From positions 3,357,087 to 3,421,086 of the forward strand of contig NC_057013.1 of NCBI RefSeq assembly GCF_000002595.2: a stretch of DNA of 64,000 bases, read 5' to 3'. A program made the position numbers and the translations under genes. Below the pieces are notes generated by a model. It made no database searches, was not told where the DNA came from, and saw only the letters and a program-made list of their open reading frames with translations. Shown piece by piece: positions 44,511 to 55,300 of the stretch (within the stretch, counting starts at the first letter, position 1; the number at the start of each line of letters is the position of its first letter). Origin of the DNA: Chlamydomonas reinhardtii (Eukaryota; Chlorophyta; Chlorophyceae; Chlamydomonadales; Chlamydomonadaceae).

Positions 44511-44625
44511 CCACTCACGTCGCGGTGCACCACGTGCAGCGAGTGCATGTGCCGCAGCGCCAGCGCCACCTCCAGCAACGTGGCGAACTCGGAGCGCATG
44601 CAGATGGCTATTTGCGGCTTGGCGG
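44511..44625 (-). pseudogene. Protein-kinase catalytic-loop fragment
   Basis: The minus strand encodes FATLLEVALALRHMHSLHVV followed by HRD, the helix and catalytic loop of a Ser/Thr or tyrosine-kinase-like kinase. It stops at a good GTGAGT donor immediately after HRD. No downstream exon with the activation loop was found on this strand, and the N-lobe is not upstream. It therefore appears to be an isolated piece of a kinase gene, moved or left by rearrangement. Confidence 0.6.
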
Positions 44626-45150
44626 GTTGGGCGGTGGGGTCTACGGGGTAAGGCGGGGGCAGCGGGGCAAGCGGCGCCGGGGCTAAGTAGGTGAGCCGGC
44701 AGAGTGATAGAGCTACAGACGGAGTCTGCCGTGTCACACGCGCGGTCATGAGACGCCTGACGGAGCACGCGGAGCAGCAACAGGGTCACAGAAGCCTTTT
44801 CCATCACGCCCGCGTCTTGGCGATGGCAGCCCGCCCGATGATCCGCGGACCGGGTCGCTGGCGAGGGTCGCGGCAGAGGTTGGGCTGTCCACGGGAGGCG
44901 CGTCTCTCAGCAGCATCCTCAAAGCGGCAGAGAGCGGCGGAGGCTCGACGGCGAACGCCACGGCTTCGTTCCTGGCGTTGGAAGCCAAAAAGGGCAAGTG
45001 ACGGGGCATGATGCTGAGCTGGCGCCAGCAGCGGCAGGCTGCTACCGATAGCCCGGCAGCAGCTGCTGGCGGCTCCGCAGCGGTGTCTGCTGCCGCTACT
45101 GGCTCCGGGGACTTCCCTGGGACCGCCGGCACAGCAGTGGGTCATGCCGG

Positions 45151-45400
45151 CAGCAGCAAGCGTACCGCGGCGTGTGGCGCGGGCTGGGCGTGGCGGTCAA
45201 GAGCGTGCTGTTTCACCTGGAGCCGGTGGGTGGTTGGGACGAGGTGTGTGCTGACGGGAGTCGCTCAAACCTGCATGCATGTTGGAATGCTATCTCCTTA
45301 CGCCTACGTGGCTCTCTTGCCTCACAGGGCCCTGGCGGCGGCGCCCGGGACGTCATCGCGCAGCGGGCGGTGTGGGGGGCTGCCATTGCCATGCTGTCAA
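45151..45400 (+). pseudogene. Protein-kinase N-lobe fragment
   Basis: The plus strand encodes QAYRGVWRGLGVAVKSVLFH, with the VAVK lysine block typical of algal RAF/TKL-like kinases. A donor-like GTGGGT follows LEP. After an acceptor near 45328 the frame continues ARDVIAQRAVWGAAIAMLSS, resembling the following helix. The reading then loses similarity. It lies opposite in strand to the catalytic-loop fragment at 44511-44625, so the two cannot form one gene as arranged. Confidence 0.5.
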
Positions 45401-45687
45401 GCCAGTGCGTGGATTGCACGCCGCCCTGCCTGCACGCTGAGGAAGTCCACACACCTCCTGGGCACGCCCAGCTCCGCCGCGTTCTCCACCAGCTGCCCGT
45501 ACGCCTCCGCCCACCGCTCCAGCACCTCGGCCGGCACGCCGCCACTGCCCCCGCCACCGCCCGGCGCTGCAGCCACACCCGCGGCCGCGCCGGGCGCACC
45601 CGGGAGGTGGTGCGAGACGCCGTCGGGTGTGCCGTTCATCAGAGCGGGGCTGTGAGGGTGGGCCAGACATGCAGCGGGAAGGGGCAC
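45397..45687 (-). CDS. Hypothetical ORF
   Basis: 96 codons with a Gly/Pro-rich start and the helical block EVLERWAEAYGQLVENAAEL. No family recognised. It overlaps the end of the kinase N-lobe fragment on the other strand and may be chance coding. Confidence 0.25.
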   Translation of the reverse strand: MPLPAACLAHPHSPALMNGTPDGVSHHLPGAPGAAAGVAAAPGGGGGSGGVPAEVLERWAEAYGQLVENAAELGVPRRCVDFLSVQAGRRAIHALA

Positions 45688-45699
45688 AGCAAGGGGGTT

Positions 45700-46240
45700 A
45701 GAATAAATCTATAAGCCAGTTGCTGTTGAGGACACCATCGCGCGCCGCATGTACCGTATCCTCACCATTGCCCAGGCGCCCGCATCGCCCCCAGCGACCC
45801 CACTGCGCCTACCGCCCCCGCCGCTCCTAGCGACCCCACCAGACCCCACCGCCCCCACCGCTCCCAGCGACCCCATCGGCCCTTGAGCCCCCCACCGCCA
45901 CCACTGCTCCTAGCGACCCCACTCGACCCCAATGCGAAGGGGGCGTTGGGCACGTCGGATCGGATGCATGCAGCAGTACGAGTGCTAAATGTGACCGCTG
46001 CGCAGGCCTGTGAGATCCCTTTCTGCAATACATGCGCCCATGATGCTGGAAAGGCGTGGCAGGTACCTGTGCGCATGTACTTGTGTGAATTGGTGCCAGA
46101 TGCTGACACCTGTAGAACACATTAGAGCAGCCTTGAAGCACGCTAAAAGGCCTTTGGTACGTATACGTAGTCAGCCTGTAAAGCTGTTACGTGTGCCAAT
46201 GATGCTGAAAAGGCGTGTCTGTACCTGAAATTCTATTGCG
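45700..46240. other. Spacer with C-rich minisatellite, left of duplication C copy 2
   Basis: A C-rich degenerate repeat with units like CGCTCCTAGCGACCCCAC lies at about 45785-45930. A short motif, TGATGCTG followed by AAAGGCGTG, occurs near 46038 and 46200. No gene seen. Confidence 0.45.
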
Positions 46241-48265
46241 GCGGGCGCGGCGGGGGCGGCGGGTCGGGGGGTGGTGGCTGAGGGCAGCCTGCTGCACCGG
46301 GTCCAGGTCGGTGGCGTTTGTGTATGTGTGTGTATGTGTATGTATGTGTGTGTGGGGGGGGGGGGGTAGATGCCGGCCCAATCTAGGGGGGAGCGAGAGA
46401 GGCCCACACGGACTCAAGTAGTAATCGGAAGCTAGGGGCATGGTGGCATGGGCGGTGGCAGGGTGGACGGAACCCTGATAGCAGCAGGCCCCGATGGCCC
46501 CTACTTGATGCGTGTCCTTCGCCAGTCCGCTCCACCCATACTCCCTCCTCACCGCCCCCACTGCACCAGGTGTTGGAGGTGGGTCTGGACGCCTGCCTGG
46601 CCGCTAGCTGCCTGGCCCTGCAGCAGCTGGCGGAGCTGAGGCAGCAGCAGCGGCAGCGGCACCAGCAGCGGGTGGAGCAGCAGGCGCACGCGCTGGCGCC
46701 GGCATGCCCACTGCCTCCAGCTACTGCCACTGCCGCAGCAGCAGGCTACGTCGGGTCGGGTCGGGTTGGGCGCGGGGAGGGCGCGCCAGGCGCTGGCAGC
46801 AGCGGCAACACTGCTGGTCCCCCGGGAACAGTGCCCGCCGCAGCACTGGCAGCAGCGGCTGTAGCAGGAAGCCAGGACTGCAGCTTGGGTGGCACTGGCC
46901 GGCAGCAGGGCAGCATCCGGACGCTGATGCCGCCGCCTGACTCGCCGCCGCCACCGGGGCGCTGCGGTGACCCCACGTGCCCCGGCTGTGGGAGCGGCTG
47001 CGCGGTGATGTGAAGTGACTCTATCGATAGACTGGTCGTGCTGTATTGCACTAGGCTGGCCATTGGCGGTGCCACGAGGTGAGGCATTGTTTGGCACGCT
47101 ATGGCATATGGTGGCACTACTCCAGAGGCACGTGGTATCCAGAGATGTGTGCATGATAGGTGAGGCGACGATGGGCCCGCAGCTCTATCTATAGGAAGAG
47201 TCCAAGAATGGTGATCAAGCCTAGTTGCTCTTGCTGCATTCTTGCTGAGATGCGTTCCGTGGCAAGGGCTTAGTGGCTCACGCTCTCGCCATTGTCATGC
47301 CCCAACGTGCGTGCATGCCGCGTGGTGGGACAGTGGCCGTCAGGTTGACGAAACCTTTGCAAGCTGCACAGGTCGTGACACCATATGCCTGTTCAAGACT
47401 TCATGTTCCACTCATCAGGCCATTACAACAGGGGCCAAACTCTCGGCATCACCTAGGTAGTTCCTCTCAACACTGCACCTGCATACTACACCCAACCAAC
47501 CTTGCAGAACCCTTCAAATAACCGCCCAATGCTCGAACTTCTATGCGGCACAGTCTCGCACGTGCCGCCCACAGGCTACACTTGCCGGCAGCCACTGTGT
47601 GTGAGCCCATCTTCAGGGCTGCCCCAACACCGCGTCGGCTCCTGCTTTCGTATCGCCCCAACCTGCAATTAATGATCCCGCGTCATGGCCAATTGTTCAC
47701 GTCAAGACTTATGGCACGCAGTCCGGCGCTCTTCCTTCACACTTCCTTGCTATTCCTGTAGTTTCCTGCGCTAAACCTACGCTCTCACCGAAGTCACCAA
47801 GTACAGAGTCAGCCCACATCTAGGTCCCGCAAGTCCACTGCCAGTCTACGAATGCATCCGGGGGAAGCTCTAGGTGCTAGCTCAGGAGTACGCCTGTTGG
47901 CATTCTCACGGCTGCACGCCCCACGCACATGAAAATTGACACGCACAAGACCATCACACCCGCGCGCCCCAAAATGGCACGATGCCGCCCTTACGCATAT
48001 GGCACTGGACACGCGCTTCACGCCCTAAGGCGCTGGCAGCAACTGGCTGCCATTAAGCAACCTAGGTGTGTATCGCCGTATTCATGGCGCTACCGCCACA
48101 CCGCTACCGCATCACCGTCGTGCATGGCTCCCCCGCTTGCGCCCCGTCCGCACGCCCGTTACACCCAGCACCCATCCAGCAGTCCTATATCTATCAGTGC
48201 CGACTGCCGGATGGCGCTGCAACGGGTCGCGCCCGAATCGCCAATGCTCATTCGAACGCATGCCA
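46241..48265. repeat. Segmental duplication C, copy 2
   Basis: Direct copy of 40339-42540 placed about 5.9 kb downstream. It starts inside what was exon 11 of the SEC14 gene and lacks the 187-bp insertion. Confidence 0.93.
46570..47013 (+). pseudogene. Orphan duplicate of the last SEC14 exon
   Basis: 444 nt, the same length as exon 12 of the SEC14-like gene, preceded by the copied intron with its acceptor and a stub of exon 11. The frame is open to the stop and still ends CGSGCAVM. Changes include a different stretch after GYVGSGRV and PGTV in place of PAPL. Without the CRAL-TRIO exons it cannot make a SEC14 protein alone, but it could serve as an alternative 3' exon if the upstream gene is read through. 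Confidence 0.75.
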
Positions 48266-48507
48266 TGCGCCCGCATCCAGTTCCTAGCTAAGTAGTCCAT
48301 CCTCATGCACGCACGCCACAGCGTGCCAGCAGGCACGCCAGGCCCCGGGCTCGCCAAACATACCGCCTGCACCTGAGCCCTGGCCTCTGTCTGCCGCCCT
48401 CACCCCTCCCGAGCACCGACTTTGCTGCACTGCCACAGTCTGGCTCCGTCAGCGCTTGCCCGCCGCTTTACCACCACCACCACCACCGCCGCCGCTGCCG
48501 CCACCAC

Positions 48508-51500
48508 TTATAACGCCGCCCGCGCCTCGTCGTTCAGGATGTACTCAATCAGCTGCTCCTCCGCATCGTCCAGCGCATTGCCGCTGCCCTTGCCGCGCGC
48601 CTTGAGCGAGTCGGCCTTGGTGCTGGCCCGCACCCCCTGGCTGCTGTTGCTGCCGCGCACGCTCTGGCTGCTGTTGCCGCGCGCCGGGGTGGAGGCACCC
48701 GAGTGGATCATCATCACGTCTGCGCCGCCCTCCGGGTCAGGCAGCGTGCCCGGCAGCGGCGGCTCGCCGCGCGGCCCCCGCGCCGGCGAGCCCACGCGCA
48801 TGGGCGACGCCGCGCGAGCGCCGCCGTCGCTGCCGTTCGCGGTGTTGAGGCGGCTGCCACGCGGCGGCGTGCGGCCGCGCGGCGGCGTGGAGCCGCCGGG
48901 CGTGACGGGCGTGCGCGGCGGCTTGCCGAAGGGGTCGCCGGCGGAGCCGGGCGGCGCGCCCACGTCGGGGCGGCTCCCGCCGCGGCTGCCGACCACGGTG
49001 AGCGAGGGCAGCGCGCCGAAGCGGCCGCTGATGGGGGGCAGTGCGCCCTTGGCGCCGGCAGACCCGGGCGCCTTGATGGTGATGCCGGGGCCCACAGGCA
49101 CCTCCTCCGCGGCGTTGCCGGCGCGTGCGGTGCCCGGAACCACGCCAGTGGCGATCTCCTCATCCACCTCCGCAAACCGCCGATGGAGAACCTGTGCAGC
49201 GCAAATGCGGTGCGCGTGTGTGGGTGGCGTCAGATGGGGTGCAGCGTCAGCCCAATGTCCTGAGGCGTGTGTTGCAGGCCCAGCTGGAAACACTCCCGCA
49301 GGCCCTCAACCCAGTCTGTTACATGCCTGCACGCCCATCCCGTCCGTGACCTCCAGCCTCTCAGGCACGCACCTGCAGCAGCGCGGGCTTGACGCCCGCG
49401 CCCAGCATCTTCTCCACCTCGAAGGGCTGCCCGTTGGCCTTGCGGTTGCGGTACACCTCCGCCACCACACGCACAGCCGCCGTGCGCACCTGCGCCAAGA
49501 GGAGCAGCATGACCGCTATGCTCAAGCACGACCCGCAACCACGCGCGCGCACAGCCCGTTCGAACCCATCCTCGTGTGCCTCACCAGCACACACGCTCCC
49601 CTCAGCCCCCAACGATACTGTAGTCCATGGACGCGCGGCCTGCAGTCTGGTGCTACGCCCCGAGAATGCTCCGCCCGACTGCACCATAAGCGGCAACGAG
49701 CAACGCCCGTACGCTTGCCTCCTTCCCTTCCCTGCTGCCCTCCTCAGCCGCCCGGCCGCCCACCTTGTCGTCGGGCATGTCCAGCGCGGGCCGCGCGAAC
49801 TTGACCACCTCCTCGTCCGCCATGGTGTGCTTCGGGGCACCCCCGCCCGGACCCACACGGCCCGCCGTGCCGAAACCCAGCTGCTGCTGCACCTGTGTGT
49901 GACCCCAGGGTGCACAGCGTGAGGTTTAAAGCACAATAGAGGACATCCAACACAGAGCCAGCACACAGCCGCCAGGTCCGCCCCGTCCCCCGGTCCGCCC
50001 CGTCCCCCCACTTCATCTGCCAGCGTCCACCGGCGCAATGACCCTGAGCCTGCTTTGGTACGGTACGGTGTACGCCCTCGACCCGTGCGCGCATCCCTCT
50101 CCCTCGTCCACCCCACGGCCTGCACTTGCCTGCACGTTGAGCATGCACGTGATGAGCTCCAGCCGCCCGCACATCTGCGAGGCCGCCGCGCTGCCCTGTT
50201 GGCTCTTCTTGGGGATGGGGCTCAGCGCGTGCGGCCCTAGGAAGGCCAGGCCTAACGTGGGCTGGTTGGCCAGTGTCAGGAGCGCCTGGATGGATGTCTC
50301 CTGCACAGGGTGTGGGGAGGTAGGGGAAGGGGTGGTGGCGGTGAGCCTCATGCCGCCAACCCGTGCAGCGATGCGTGCCATGAGCGGCATGAATCATGGT
50401 TGCCTCGTGCGGTGCGTGAAAAGCGCCTGTCACTCCGTTTCTACCGGCAGGTTGCTGCTGGACCATTCCATATGGTGCCCGCGACCCGGCGCACCTGGAT
50501 GCGGCTGTTGTTGTTCCCCACGCGGTGCAGCAGTGTGGGCATGATGGGCTCCAGGCCCTGCGTGAGCACGCTGTAGGGCAGCTGCGGCGCGTAGCTGGCC
50601 ACCAGGGTGGACAGCAGCTCCAGGGCCGAGTAGAAAAGCGGGGCCACCTTGTCCCTAGGGTGGGGTAAGAGGCAGGTGCGCGTGTCAGGGCGGCCGTGAG
50701 GGCATGTGTGTGTTTTCGCACCACCAGGCACCAGCAAGAACAGGCGAGCTCCCATCTTGGTGGGTGGTTGCTCAGGCCCAGCCTTGCAAAGCCTCGCAAA
50801 GATTCACGAAGCCCCGCCAAGTTCCCGCCCCGCCCTGTCCTGGCCTTACTTGAGCGCCTTGTCCAGCAACGAAGACACTGTGTTCCAAATGTCCTCTGGC
50901 GCCCGCTCCGCGTTCCAGCGCGCGTTGCCCAGGTTGCGGGTCACCGCCTGCAGCGCGTGCTCGCGCGTCTTCCAGTCCGGCGAGTGCAGGTTGCGCACCA
51001 GGCTCTCGCCCAGGCAGGGGATCCAGCTGGAGGCGTCATCGGGCACTGTGACCGCCGCGGGCAGGTCGGCTGCGAGTTTCGTGCCGTCGGACTGCGCGCC
51101 CACATAGTCGATCTTCTTGGGTGCTCGCCGCGAGGGGCTGGCCACATCCCCGTTTCCTCCCGGTGATGAGGCGGACTCCTCAACCGGCGCGGATGCTTGG
51201 CGCGAGGGTTGCGCAACCACGACGGTAGGTTTCTGCGCAGGCGATGGCGCCGTGTGCCACACACGGTTTCAACGGGCGAAAGCGCATGCGCTGCAAACTC
51301 CCGCTTGGTGGTTGCTTATTGCCAAGACAAAATCAAGTAAGGCGGCACATTCGCTCTTTGCAGTCCGGGCACGAGCCGCGGCTCGTTCTAAGCGAATGCC
51401 TGCCAAGCCCTACCGTCGCTTCCGACGGAGACGTCGTAGATGCGGGAGATGGCGATTCTGCCGCTGCAGAAACCGCAACGGGACTTGCTTCGGTCGCTTT

Positions 51501-51659
51501 TGCTCGGGGGCCGGGGGCGTCGGGCGTCATTGCTCGCCGAGCAGGCACTGGCTCAGGCGGGGACGTCCCATCTAGCCCCTCTAGCCGCGTCGGGGCAGAG
51601 CCAGGCTTGCGCTGCTCAGGGGCCTTGTCTTTCTTCTCTTTCGAAAAGAGCGACCCCAT
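48508..51659 (-). CDS. TOG/HEAT-repeat protein, CEP104-type TOG domain
   Basis: Seven exons: complement(48508..49191, 49373..49489, 49764..49892, 50130..50300, 50495..50654, 50850..51232, 51414..51659), 629 aa. The start MGSLFSKEKK fits an N-myristoylation signal (Gly2, Ser6, basic follow-up). About residues 110-410 are helical repeats with blocks HSPDWKTREHALQAVTRNLG, VAPLFYSALELLSTLV, IMPTLLHRVGNNN, CGRLELITCMLNV and DDKVRTAAVRVVAEVYRN. This pattern resembles the tubulin-binding TOG domain of the ciliary-tip protein CEP104. The jelly-roll and zinc-finger parts of CEP104 are absent, so it is a relative rather than a clear orthologue. The C-terminal 200 residues are disordered and Gly/Pro/Ser/Arg-rich, ending AEEQLIEYILNDEARAAL. 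The intron after exon 4 uses a GC donor. A role at cilia or cytoplasmic microtubules is inferred. Confidence 0.75.
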
Positions 51660-51983
51660 TTTCGCTAAACCGAAGCTCGCTAGTTAGGAACGGGGAGACT
51701 CCTTTCACGTCGCGCCAGTTATTTGTGACCGATATCCCGCGTTCCGGGCGGCAGCGCTACACTAACTCAGCCATGCGCGGACCAACTCGCTCAGGTTCCT
51801 GTCAGGCAAGTACAGTAGTCTATGGACCTTGGCGTGAGCGTGATTTGGTGGTCGATAGATTTGTGGGCGAAATGTAGCACAAGTGCAGCTTGGTTGGGGC
51901 TTGGGAAGAAAAGAGCGAGTGCATGAGCCTGCCGATCTTCGCAAACAAGTAGACTTGCACCCGTCCATGTCCACAAAATGTGC

Positions 51984-51988
51984 TTACA
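51984..51988 (-). terminator. Candidate polyadenylation signal of CEP164
   Basis: The minus strand reads TGTAA, the usual green-algal polyadenylation signal, about 315 nt after the CEP164 stop codon and before the TOG gene start. Confidence 0.4.
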
Positions 51989-52301
51989 TATCGACACCAT
52001 CACATTCGTAGCCATTGAAGTGCAAGCGGTGCTGGCGGAGCTAGTCGGACAGGCATGCGGCCATGTCGCCGCACTGTGCGTGTCCAGCGAAATTCGCAAG
52101 CATTAGTTGCATAGCGATACTCTCATAAACAACACATGGACGTCTTGTCTACCACCCTGCCAACCCTAGCCGACCCCACGCCACGCGCCCATGGTCGCCC
52201 GCACGCCTTCCTAGGTCCGTGTCCACACGGCAGTGTGAAGTCCCTGATCTTGCAGGTGACGCTAATACCATATCGTCATCCGTAAATCACCACTGGTAAA
52301 C

Positions 52302-55300
52302 CTACACTGTTGACAGCTGCTGCGCAAAGCTCTTGAGCCATGCGCTATGCTGTTGCAGCAGCGACCGTGCCAGCTCTGCGTTGTTGGCGCCTGATGCCGA
52401 TGCCGCGGTGGGCGACATGTTGCGCCCGGGTGATACGGAGCGGCGGCCCGCCGCCGCCGCCGCAGCCAGGGCGCCCGGGCTGTTGGCGGCCGTGTTGGCG
52501 GCCTTGGTGCTCAGCGACGCCAACTGCTCGCGCATGCGATGGAGCTGCAGGTACATGGAGGGCCAAATCGTTAAACACCGTCTTGAACGGCCTTACTGTG
52601 ACCATGGCAGCATGGGACGTACCAATCATGCATGCTAGGAGCAATCCCTGACAGCATCCCGAGAAGGCCGCACGCACCTGCTTGCTGTCCTCGTTGAGGC
52701 GGTGCACCTGGTCCTCCAGCCCCTGTTTCACGTTCTGCAGCATGGCCAGCCGCTCCTCGCTGATGGGGCCGTTGGGCGCCGACATGGCGGCCTTCAAGTC
52801 CTCCTGCGGACATAGGACAACATAGCGGCGCGGCAGTGCAGTGGAGATGTGAGAGATGAGACGCCTAGCGAGTGAGCCTGACGGCATGGGGGCAGGGTAC
52901 ACGGAGGGAGCAAAGACACAGCCGCTGCATCGCTCCCACCTTCCAGTCGTTCCGCGCCGCCTGCAGGATGCTGGAGCGCTCCTTGAGGTACGCCTTTTGC
53001 AGCTTGAGGTACACCCACGCCTGCGACGGGGATACGGGGGCGCCAGCGCCGAGCACATGATTGCCGGTGTGCTAATGCCTGTGCCTGTAGTGCCCACGCT
53101 TGCCGGTGTCATAGCCGGTGTCATAGCCGGCCTGTCCTGCCCGAGCTTACCCGCGATAAAACGGGGTCCTCCGCAGCTGACTGCGGTAGCCCCAGCGTGG
53201 ACCAGTCGCCCTGCAGCTGCTGGGAGGCCTGCGGCGCGAAGGCGGCCGAGGCGCGCATCCGCTGCGGTGACGTGTTGGGCGCAGGCTGCCCCATGCCACC
53301 GCCCGCCGGCCCTTGCTTGGCTTGTGCCGCCACTGCGCGAGAGGATCCGGAAGGAAGGAACAGTTCAGTCATCAAATGCAGCAACATAGCTAGCCACTAA
53401 AGAACACATCTTCACGCACTTACGCGGCACGAGCAGCTGTAGGCTGCGATGCAGGTTCTCCGCCATGGCCGCCAGCTCGGGCAGGTTGTTGTGTGCGCTC
53501 TGAGCTGCCGCCGCTGCGCTCTGGGCTGCCATGGCCGCGGCGAAGTGTGCCGCCGCGATGTCCGCTGATGTGCCGCTCTGTCCATAGCTCTGCCCGCCGT
53601 AGCCCTGCTGCTGCCCAGCGGCGGATCCCAAGTGCTGCGAGTGCTGCGCCTCTTGCGGCATCATGAGCGACTGCGGGTACATCTGCTGTGCGCTGGACAG
53701 GTAAGAGGGCGGCAGCAAGCCGGGCTGCATCGAGCCGGGCAGCTTGGGACTGAGGGCGGGCAGCGGCCCGGGCCATGCATTCGTGGACGCGTGTAGGTCG
53801 TCTGTAGAGATGCCCGGGGCGCGAGAGTTACTGAACCCCGGGTTCGGGGACGGCGCACGCCCGGCTGCGGCTGCAGCCGCCGCAGCTGCTGCATGCGCAT
53901 GCATGCTGAGCAGGTTGCCATTGCCGCCTGCCGCGGCGGCAGCTGCGGCCGCAGCAGCCGCGGCTGCGGCGTGTAGGTCGGGGTGCTGGCCCAAGCCGGA
54001 GGTGCTGGGCACGGCAACCAGCGGTGGGGGCTGCTGTTGCTGCACACGGGTGCGGTGCAAATCCCGCTCGCTCGCCACCTGGGCCTCCACGTCCGCCCGC
54101 ATGGCCGCCATGCGTGCGGCCAGCAGGCTGCGGCGCTCCGCCTCCACGCTGTCCTCCACCGCCCGCAGCATCTGGCCGCGCTTCAGCTCCAGAACCTCCT
54201 TGCCTGCGGAGCAGTATCACACCAACGTTTAAAGGCCAAAGTTAGCAGGTGCAGCTGCCGGGAGAGGCCACATAAGGCTTGCAAGCACCGGCTGGCGCAC
54301 TCACTCTGGTCCGCCACGGAGGAGTACATGTTGTCGGTGTCGGCCAGCTCCTTCTGGCGGCGCAGCAGCTGCGTGGCCACGCCCTCCAGCGCCGCCGTGC
54401 GCTCCGCCAGCTCCGACCGCACGGCCCGCAGCTCGGCCTGTGAGGCCGCCAGCGCGGACCGCACCTGCTCCAGCTCGGCGGTGCGCGCCGCCACGTCTGC
54501 CTCCAGCTGTGCGCGCTGGGCCTGTGGGTGCGGTGAGGGAGCCATACGTTTACTGGCTAGGCACCACGCAGGCTGCCATGTGGTTGGCTTGACGGTCCAA
54601 GGTTCATAGGGCTGATGCGCTGCAGTGGTGCGGTGGTGCTCACATGCGGCTGCGTTCCATTGCGCGCGGGCCTACCTTGAGACTGTTGCACTGCCCCTCG
54701 GTGCGCGACAGCTCCCCGTTCGCGGATGCCAGCTGTGAGCGCGAGGCATCCAGTGCGCCGCGTGCCACCTGTGCGGAAATGAGCGCAAAGTAAGTCCTAT
54801 ACCTGCGCAGGTGGTGCACCTTACGTCCTGGTCAATTCGCAAGTCCGTCCCGATACAGTCGTTAATCTTTACCTCGAGCTGCTTCTGCAGGCCCTCATAC
54901 TCAAAGGTCGCAGCGCTCTTCAGGTCCTCCACCACCCTGATCTCCTGCGAAGGCAGGACATGAGCACAGCCAAGGTCAGCGTTCCAACTGTTACAACCGA
55001 CTTGTGTAACGTCGGCCGTAAAATAGTCTTCCTCCATGCTATTGCTAGCTGCAGCACATAGCTCCCCGCCTTACCTTGGCCTGCAGCGCCGTCCGGGATG
55101 TGGATAGCTCCGAGGTTATCTCCTGCATTGCGCGTGGCACCAGCACCAACAGTCAGTGCTATCCGAGAAACCCGAGGACAGGCAGCGTACTTGAGCACGT
55201 ACTCCCAGCCGGACCCCTTCCTTCCTGTCCTACACTCTCCCTTGCCCCGCTGACCTTGAGCTCGGCCTGCTTGGAGTTGAGCTGCCGGTTGACTGCCGCC

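Noticed and set aside
48422-49804. 460-codon plus-strand open frame
   Set aside because: Antisense to the last exons of the TOG gene, which have consistent splice phases and domain content.
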